A DNA stretch of 64,000 nt from Nocardioides carbamazepini (GTDB lineage Bacteria; Actinomycetota; Actinomycetes; Propionibacteriales; Nocardioidaceae), in the NCBI RefSeq assembly GCF_024614185.1, contig NZ_JAHTLF010000023.1, forward strand, positions 62,001-126,000, in the 5' to 3' direction. Below, in pieces: positions 59,459 through 64,000 of the stretch (position 1 is its first letter; each line of letters begins with the position of its first letter). A program made the translations under genes and the position numbers. The notes under the pieces were generated by a model. The model had not been told where the DNA came from and did not search any database. It saw only the letters and a list, made by a program, of their open reading frames with translations.

Positions 59459-60718
59459 GTGTCCGGCCCGCTGATCCCCTCCGACCCGACGGCCGACGCC
59501 GTCCGGCGCAGTGCACTGCGCCGGATGCGCACCGTCGCGGTGTCGCTGCTCCTGCTCGCCGCCGCCGTCTACGTCGCCACCCTCGGCCAGGAGGGTGCCT
59601 GGGGTTTCGTCAACGCGGGCGCGGAGGCGTCCATGGTGGGCGCCATCGCGGACTGGTTCGCGGTGACCGCGCTGTTCAAGCACCCCCTGGGCCTGCCGAT
59701 CCCGCACACCGCGCTGATCCCGAAGCGCAAGGACGACCTCGGCAAGGGGCTCGAGGAGTTCGTGGGGGAGAACTTCCTCCAGGAGGACATCATCCGCGAG
59801 CGGGTGCTGGGTGTGCAGATCTCCCGGCGGGTGGGGGACTGGCTCGCCGTTCCCGCCAACGCGGAGCGGGTGGTCGCCGAAGGCTCCGAGCTCGCCGCCC
59901 TCGCGCTCGGCAAGGTCCGCGACGACCACATCGAGGCGCTGGTGACCGAGGCGCTGGTGCCCCGGTTCCGCGAGGAGCCGATCGCCCCGCTGCTGGGCGG
60001 GCTGCTCGCCGAGGCGATCCGCGACGACCTCCATCACGGGCTGGTCGACCTCATGCTCGAGGAGATGCACGGCTGGCTGCTCGCCAACCCCGACACCGTC
60101 CACGAGGTGCTGGGGGAGCGGGCGCCCTGGTGGGCGCCGGACTCGGTCAACACCTACGTCATCAACCGGCTGCACCTCGAGATGGTGCGGTGGGTGGGCG
60201 AGATCCGCGAGAAGCCCGACCACCGCGCCCGGCGGGCCCTCGACTCCATGCTCGAGCAGCTCGCCGACGACCTGCTCGCCAACCCCGCCACCCAGGAGCG
60301 GGCCGAGCGGCTCAAGGACCGCGTCCTCGACCACCCGGCCGTGATCGCCAGCGCGATCTCGCTGTGGCAGGCGCTGCGCAAGGCACTGCTCTCCTCGCTC
60401 GGCGACCCCCGGGGCGCCGTACGCCGCCGGCTGCTGGTCGAGATCGAGGGCGCCTCCGCCCGGCTCCGCTCCGACGCCGCTCTCCGTGAGCGCCTCGACG
60501 GGCTCGCCGCCGACGCCGCGGTGTTCGCCGTCGACAGGTACGGCGCCGAGCTGACCACCGTCATCACCCACACCATCGAGCGTTGGGACGGGAAGGAGGC
60601 CGCTCGCCGCATCGAGCTCCACGTCGGCCGCGACCTGCAGTTCATCCGGATCAACGGCACCATCGTCGGTGGCCTGGTCGGCGTCCTGATCCACACCGTG
60701 TCGGTCACGATCCACTGA
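59459..60718 (+). CDS. DUF445 domain protein
   Basis: This is a 419-residue DUF445 family protein. An N-terminal membrane anchor (about residues 23-43) precedes the family block GAEASMVGAIADWFAVTALFKHPLGLPIPHTALIPKRKDDLG. A long helical domain follows, and a C-terminal hydrophobic helix (NGTIVGGLVGVLIHTVSV) closes it. Members occur widely in bacteria and are thought to be membrane-bound structural or stress proteins; the function is unknown. The GTG at 59459 gives the normal N-terminus. The stop lies at the beginning of the 32-bp repeat array. Confidence 0.88.
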   Translation: MSGPLIPSDPTADAVRRSALRRMRTVAVSLLLLAAAVYVATLGQEGAWGFVNAGAEASMVGAIADWFAVTALFKHPLGLPIPHTALIPKRKDDLGKGLEEFVGENFLQEDIIRERVLGVQISRRVGDWLAVPANAERVVAEGSELAALALGKVRDDHIEALVTEALVPRFREEPIAPLLGGLLAEAIRDDLHHGLVDLMLEEMHGWLLANPDTVHEVLGERAPWWAPDSVNTYVINRLHLEMVRWVGEIREKPDHRARRALDSMLEQLADDLLANPATQERAERLKDRVLDHPAVIASAISLWQALRKALLSSLGDPRGAVRRRLLVEIEGASARLRSDAALRERLDGLAADAAVFAVDRYGAELTTVITHTIERWDGKEAARRIELHVGRDLQFIRINGTIVGGLVGVLIHTVSVTIH

Positions 60719-60876
60719 CCCGGCTCAGTTTGAACCCCAGGAGACGCCGACCCGGCTCAGACTGAACCGGATAGGGCGCCGACCCGGCTCAGATTGAACC
60801 GGATAGGGCGCCGACCCGGCGCAGACTGAACCGGATAGGGCGCCGACCCGGCTCAGACTGAACCGCAGCCGATGCG
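60717..60876. repeat. Tandem 32-bp repeat, five copies
   Basis: Five units of exactly 32 bases start at 60717, 60749, 60781, 60813 and 60845, with no spacers. The middle three are nearly identical (core CGGCTCAGACTGAACCGG). The first copy diverges in its second half and the last in its final 10 bases. Each contains an imperfect dyad around CCGGCTCAGACTGAACCGG. The array starts at the DUF445 stop codon and ends 25 bases before the S4 gene. Confidence 0.92.
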
Positions 60877-60900
60877 TAGGGTGAGGAGGTGCCCGAGCCG

Positions 60901-61134
60901 ATGGACGTCCCGATCCGCGACCAGTCGATCCGGCTCGGCCAGTTCCTCAAGCTCGCCAACCTGGTGGAGTCGGGCGCCGAGGCCAAGCCGGCGATCGCCG
61001 ACGGCCTGGTCCGGGTCAACGGTGAGGTCGAGACCCGCCGCGGCCGTCAGCTCGCCCTCGGCGATGTCGTGGAGCTGCAGGGACAGGCCGCCCGGGTGTC
61101 CGACGAGGACGTCCCGGACAACCTGCCCTGGTGA
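60901..61134 (+). CDS. S4 domain RNA-binding protein
   Basis: This 77-residue protein consists of a single S4 domain. It contains DQSIRLGQFLKLANLVESGAEAKPAIADGLVRVNGEVETRRGRQL, typical of the RNA-binding S4 fold of small proteins like YbcJ/RqcP-related members. It may bind ribosomal or tRNA-like RNA. The ATG at 60901 is preferred to GTG 60889 because a GAGGAGG site (60883-60889) precedes it at a normal distance. It follows directly on the 32-bp repeats. Confidence 0.87.
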   Translation: MDVPIRDQSIRLGQFLKLANLVESGAEAKPAIADGLVRVNGEVETRRGRQLALGDVVELQGQAARVSDEDVPDNLPW

Positions 61135-61232
61135 ACTGGTGCGAGCGCGTCGCTCCTTCGTCGCGCCGCGCTGCCGCACGCGCGGTTGGCCTCCGTAGGC
61201 CCGCCCTCCGCCTGGCGGCAAGCCGCCGGCAC

Positions 61233-61306
61233 GCAGAGCAGCGCCTCCCTCCGCCTCCGGTCGCTCGTTCCTCGCTCCCTTCGGCTCCGGGCCGACGCTG
61301 CTCTGC
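61233..61306. promoter_or_regulatory. Long-range inverted repeat between S4 and FKBP genes
   Basis: The arms GCAGAGCAGCG (61233-61243) and CGCTGCTCTGC (61296-61306) are perfect 11-base inverted copies separated by 52 bases. They lie in the 210-base gap between the convergent S4 and FKBP genes and may be a shared hairpin terminator or part of a small mobile repeat. Confidence 0.45.
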
Positions 61307-61344
61307 GGCGGCCGGGGCCGGGGCAGGGGCTGGCCGGAGCGACG

Positions 61345-61716
61345 TCAGCGGACCTCGAGCAGGTCGACGACGAAGATCAGGGACTCGCCCGGCTTGATGA
61401 CGCCACCGGCACCGCGGTCGCCGTACCCGAGGTGCGGCGGGATGACGAGCTGGCGGCGCCCGCCGACCTTCATGCCCTGCACGCCGGTGTCCCAGCCCTG
61501 GATGACCTGGCCGATGCCGAGGCGGAACTGCAGCGGCGTGCCGCGGTTGTAGGACGCGTCGAACTCCTCGCCGCTGGACAGTGCCACGCCGACGTAGTGG
61601 ACCGACACGGTGCTCCCGGCGGTGGCCTCGGCGCCGTCGCCGACGGTGAGGTCGGTGATGACGAGGTCGGTGGGCGGGGTGGGGTCGACGAAGTCGATCT
61701 CGGGCTTCTCGCTCAT
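61345..61716 (-). CDS. FKBP-type peptidyl-prolyl isomerase
   Basis: This 123-residue protein is a single FKBP domain. The core carries TVSVHYVGVALSSGEEFDASYNRG, then LGIGQVIQGWDTGVQGMKVGGRRQL and a C-terminal PPHLGYGDRGAGGVIKPGESLIFVVDLLEV. Tyr, Phe, Asp, Trp and other binding-pocket residues of FKBP12 are present, so isomerase activity is likely. It has no signal peptide and is probably cytosolic. The ATG at 61716 is the only good start. It is convergent with the S4 gene. Confidence 0.96.
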   Translation of the reverse strand: MSEKPEIDFVDPTPPTDLVITDLTVGDGAEATAGSTVSVHYVGVALSSGEEFDASYNRGTPLQFRLGIGQVIQGWDTGVQGMKVGGRRQLVIPPHLGYGDRGAGGVIKPGESLIFVVDLLEVR

Positions 61717-61836
61717 CCCGTCAGCCTAATGGGAGGCGTCCCTGGCGTCGGTCACGAGTGTCCCGTGGATAGGGTTACGACGCCCTGTGGCGGGTTAGGC
61801 TGCCCTCCAGCGTCCCAGCCGGTGGGTGGATGGGGC

Positions 61837-62685
61837 ATGGGACGGTCTCCGGGGGTTCGAGCGGTGCGGGTCAGTGTGACGGGTGCCGAGTCCTGGTCGT
61901 CGCCGGGCCGAGCGACACGCCTGGTCCACGCGGCGGGCACCCATCCGGGGCGGGTTCGCAGCGTCAACGAGGACTCCTCGCTGGTCGCACCTCCGGTGTT
62001 CCTCGTCGCGGACGGCATGGGCGGGTATGCCCGCGGCGACGTCGCGAGCCGGCTGGTGGTCGAGTCGTTCGAGTCCCTGGCCTCGCTCCACGAGGTGCAG
62101 CCGGCCGACGTCGAGGCGGCGATCGTCACCGCGCAGCACCGGGTCGCGTCGCTGGCCGCCCAGTTCAGCTCCGCCCCCGGCTCGACGCTGGTGACGGCGG
62201 CCTACGTCCTGGAGGACGACCGCGGCTACTGGCTGCTCGCCAACATCGGCGACTCCCGCGCCTACACGTACGCCGACGGCGTTCTCGAGCAGATCTCCAC
62301 CGATCACTCGGTGGTCCAGGAGCTCATCGACGCGGGCCACCTCACCCGCGACCAGGCGCTCGGCCACCCGGAGCGGCACGTGATCACCCGGGCGATCGGT
62401 GCGCTGACCCGGTCGGAGGCCGACTTCGCGCTGGTCCCCGCCGAGCCCGGCTCGCGGCTGCTGCTGTGCTCCGACGGCCTCACCTCGGAGCTGTCCGACA
62501 CCGCCATCCTGCACATCCTCTCGGAGGGGATGTCGCCCGACCTCACCGTCCACACCCTCGTCGACGCCGCGGTGGCCGCGGGCGGGCACGACAATGTGAC
62601 GGTGGTCCTCGTCGACGTCGTGGCCGAGGGCGGCGTCGCCCCCGCGTCCGAGAACACCGAGCCCTGTCCGCGGGGGATCGGATGA
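61837..62685 (+). CDS. PP2C-family Ser/Thr protein phosphatase
   Basis: This 282-residue phosphatase has the PP2C motifs: R in GRVRSVNEDS, the metal-binding LVADGMGGYARGD, the GSTLVTAAYV strand, IGDSRAYTYADG, CSDGLTSELSD and the C-terminal GHDNVTVVLVDV. Metal ligands therefore look complete. No transmembrane helix is present, unlike PstP. The ATG at 61837 is one choice; a GTG at 61864 is also possible. It is the first of a PP2C-FHA-kinase cluster and overlaps the FHA gene by 4 bases (ATGA). Confidence 0.92.
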   Translation: MGRSPGVRAVRVSVTGAESWSSPGRATRLVHAAGTHPGRVRSVNEDSSLVAPPVFLVADGMGGYARGDVASRLVVESFESLASLHEVQPADVEAAIVTAQHRVASLAAQFSSAPGSTLVTAAYVLEDDRGYWLLANIGDSRAYTYADGVLEQISTDHSVVQELIDAGHLTRDQALGHPERHVITRAIGALTRSEADFALVPAEPGSRLLLCSDGLTSELSDTAILHILSEGMSPDLTVHTLVDAAVAAGGHDNVTVVLVDVVAEGGVAPASENTEPCPRGIG

Positions 62686-63818
62686 GCGGGGCGGCGATGA
62701 CCTCCACCTACGTCGCGGGCGATCTCGCGACCCTCGTCACCGGCGAGGGCGTGGTCGTCAGCACGCCCGACCGGCTCGCCGAGGTCGCGTTGCTCCTCGA
62801 CCGCGATCTCGAGGCGCCGACGATCGTCGAGGTGCTCTCCCGCGGCGACCTGCGCGCCCTTCCCGAGTTCGCCGCCGTGCGGGTCGACGGCGCCGAGGCG
62901 CGGATCCTCGTCCGCGGCGGGCTCGTCGTCCGCGTCGACGGGTTCTCGGTCGACGGTCGCGACGCGACGATGTGGACCGAGGCCTCCGCGACCCTGGCTC
63001 CGGGCGCGGTGGTCGAGGTCGTGCCCCTCGGTACGCCGGCTGTCGGCCCCGTGCTCCCCCTCACCGCGGGTGTGGTCCGCAGCGCCGGCGTGACCTGGCG
63101 TCCCGTCGTGCGTCCCACCAGCGCACCCACACCCGCGTCCGCGCCGGTGGCGGTGGCAGCGGCGCCCCGGGCTCCCGCACCTCCGGCGGCAGCGCTGCCG
63201 ATGTCGCCGGCGTCCGACTACACGGTGGTCCGCGGCAGCCGGGCCACGCCGCCGACCCCGCCGAGTCCGCCGGCTCCGCCCCCGCCGTCCGCGCCCCTGC
63301 CGGCCACGCCGCCGCCGTCCGCGCCGCCGCCCGGCTGGCAGGCACCTGTCGCCGACCTGCTGCCCGAGTCCGCCGAGCACGACGGACGGACCATCACGCC
63401 CGCGCAGCTGCAGGCGCTGCGCGCGGCCACGGCCGCCCCACCGGCCGCCCCTCCGCCGGTCGTGCCCGAGCGGCCGGCGGTCGCCCTGGCGCTCTCGACC
63501 GGTCGGACCGTCCCGGTACGACGCCGGGTGCTCATCGGCCGCAGCCCCCGCATCCAGCAGGTAGGTGGCAGCCAGAACCTCCCGGCGCTGGTCACCCTGG
63601 ACGACCCGTACGTCTCCAGCACCCACCTGGAGGTGTCCGCCGACGGCACCCGGGTCACCGTGACCGACAGGTCCACGAACGGCACGCTGCTGACCCGCCA
63701 GGGCCGGGTCCCCGTGCCGCTGGACCGCGGCGTGGCGACGGAGGTCGCGATCGGTGACGTCCTCACGCTCTCGAAGGGGCTGACAGCCACGGTCGTGCCC
63801 GCGCCGGAGGAGGTCTGA
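62682..63818 (+). CDS. FHA domain protein
   Basis: This 378-residue protein has a C-terminal FHA domain (about residues 275-370). It contains VLIGRSPRIQQ, then YVSSTHLEVSADG and TDRSTNGTLL, which include the G-R, S-x-x-H and N-G residues of the phosphothreonine-binding site. The first 140 residues form an unknown beta-rich part (VVVSTPDRLAEVALLLDRDLE), and a Pro/Ala-rich linker (about 150-240) joins the two. It probably reads phosphorylation by the kinase that follows. The ATG at 62682 overlaps the phosphatase stop. Confidence 0.88.
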   Translation: MSGAAMTSTYVAGDLATLVTGEGVVVSTPDRLAEVALLLDRDLEAPTIVEVLSRGDLRALPEFAAVRVDGAEARILVRGGLVVRVDGFSVDGRDATMWTEASATLAPGAVVEVVPLGTPAVGPVLPLTAGVVRSAGVTWRPVVRPTSAPTPASAPVAVAAAPRAPAPPAAALPMSPASDYTVVRGSRATPPTPPSPPAPPPPSAPLPATPPPSAPPPGWQAPVADLLPESAEHDGRTITPAQLQALRAATAAPPAAPPPVVPERPAVALALSTGRTVPVRRRVLIGRSPRIQQVGGSQNLPALVTLDDPYVSSTHLEVSADGTRVTVTDRSTNGTLLTRQGRVPVPLDRGVATEVAIGDVLTLSKGLTATVVPAPEEV

Positions 63819-63819
63819 G

Positions 63820-64000
63820 TTGACGATGCACGCCCCGCAGATCCCGGGCTTCGCCTTCGTCGACCTCGTCGGCGAGGGCGGCTTCGCCGACGTCTTCCGC
63901 TACCAGCAGGAGCTGCCGACCCGGCAGGTCGCGATCAAGGTGCTGCGCAGTGGCAGCGACGTGGCCTCCATCGAGCTGTTCCGCGCCGAGGCGAACGTGA
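63820..64000 (+). CDS. Serine/threonine protein kinase (truncated by window end)
   Basis: Only the first 60 codons lie in the window. They read IPGFAFVDLVGEGGFADVFR, the glycine-rich ATP loop of a eukaryotic-type Ser/Thr kinase, followed by QVAIKVL with the ATP-anchoring Lys. A TTG at 63820 is favoured by the GGAGGAGG-like site at 63806-63813, with an ATG at 63826 as alternative. Whether it has a membrane helix or sensor domain is not visible. It completes a PP2C-FHA-kinase phosphorylation module. Confidence 0.88.
   Translation, partial: MTMHAPQIPGFAFVDLVGEGGFADVFRYQQELPTRQVAIKVLRSGSDVASIELFRAEANV

Noticed and set aside
60717..60876. CRISPR array
   Set aside because: Units are 32 bases back to back with no unique spacers, and no cas genes are near. 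It is a tandem repeat.

Overview
The window is about 73% G+C (estimated by eye) and packed with short, 4-8 base overlapping genes using ATG, GTG and occasional TTG starts. A full Mce lipid-import operon, a DUF222/HNH gene, PucR/CdaR-type regulators, a SigJ-like ECF factor and a protocatechuate branch point to an actinomycete. Nocardioidaceae (Nocardioides-like) is my best guess, from gene style only. I see no rRNA, tRNA, CRISPR, prophage or origin. No stretch over 300 bases is without a gene; the longest is about 295 bases at 52352-52646.

Layout. 67-3366: LysR regulator, phenylalanine hydroxylase with a divergent Lrp regulator, and an SDR enzyme. 3544-5932: a small mobile-looking patch (DUF222/HNH protein, P-loop kinase, IS5-type transposase tail) followed by a VOC protein. 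5949-10136: membrane genes (DUF6458, cardiolipin synthase, a nonapeptide-repeat protein with an RDD protein, AqpZ, iron-permease-like protein). 10153-15804: IclR regulator divergent from pcaHG-pcaB-pcaD-pcaC-pobA, which takes 4-hydroxybenzoate to 3-oxoadipate; the thiolase and CoA-transferase steps are not here. 15835-18199: hydrolase, photolyase and a membrane protein.

18387-41433 is the centrepiece. A GMC oxidoreductase and a PucR-type regulator precede a 13.7-kb Mce operon: two YrbE permeases, an Mkl/MceG-type ATPase, six MCE proteins, an RND/MMPL protein, a SurA/PpiC-like foldase and a 73-residue membrane protein. Facing it are a phytoene-dehydrogenase-like FAD enzyme, a second PucR-type regulator, an acyl-CoA ligase and a DUF3556 membrane protein. 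I read this as import plus oxidation or CoA-activation of a hydrophobic substrate; the substrate is not visible.

41598-47355: an HNH-associated-repeat protein overlaps the gene for a divergent serpin-fold protein, then a flavodoxin-like reductase, DUF1304 and a four-gene osmoprotectant ABC transporter. 47529-52351: SRPBCC protein; PadR-fadH-SnoaL operon behind a clear palindromic operator; a 3-alpha-hydroxysteroid-dehydrogenase-like SDR behind a sequence that fits the KstR operator consensus; and an orphan HxlR C-terminal domain. 52647-64000: SNF2-type helicase, NmrA-like protein with a SigJ-like sigma factor, Pr6Pr protein, TetR/MFS pair with two operators, DUF445, a 5 x 32 bp repeat, S4 protein, FKBP, and the start of a PP2C-FHA-Ser/Thr kinase signalling cluster that runs off the end.

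All family calls come from reading motifs and remembered family sequences. No alignment or database search was run.
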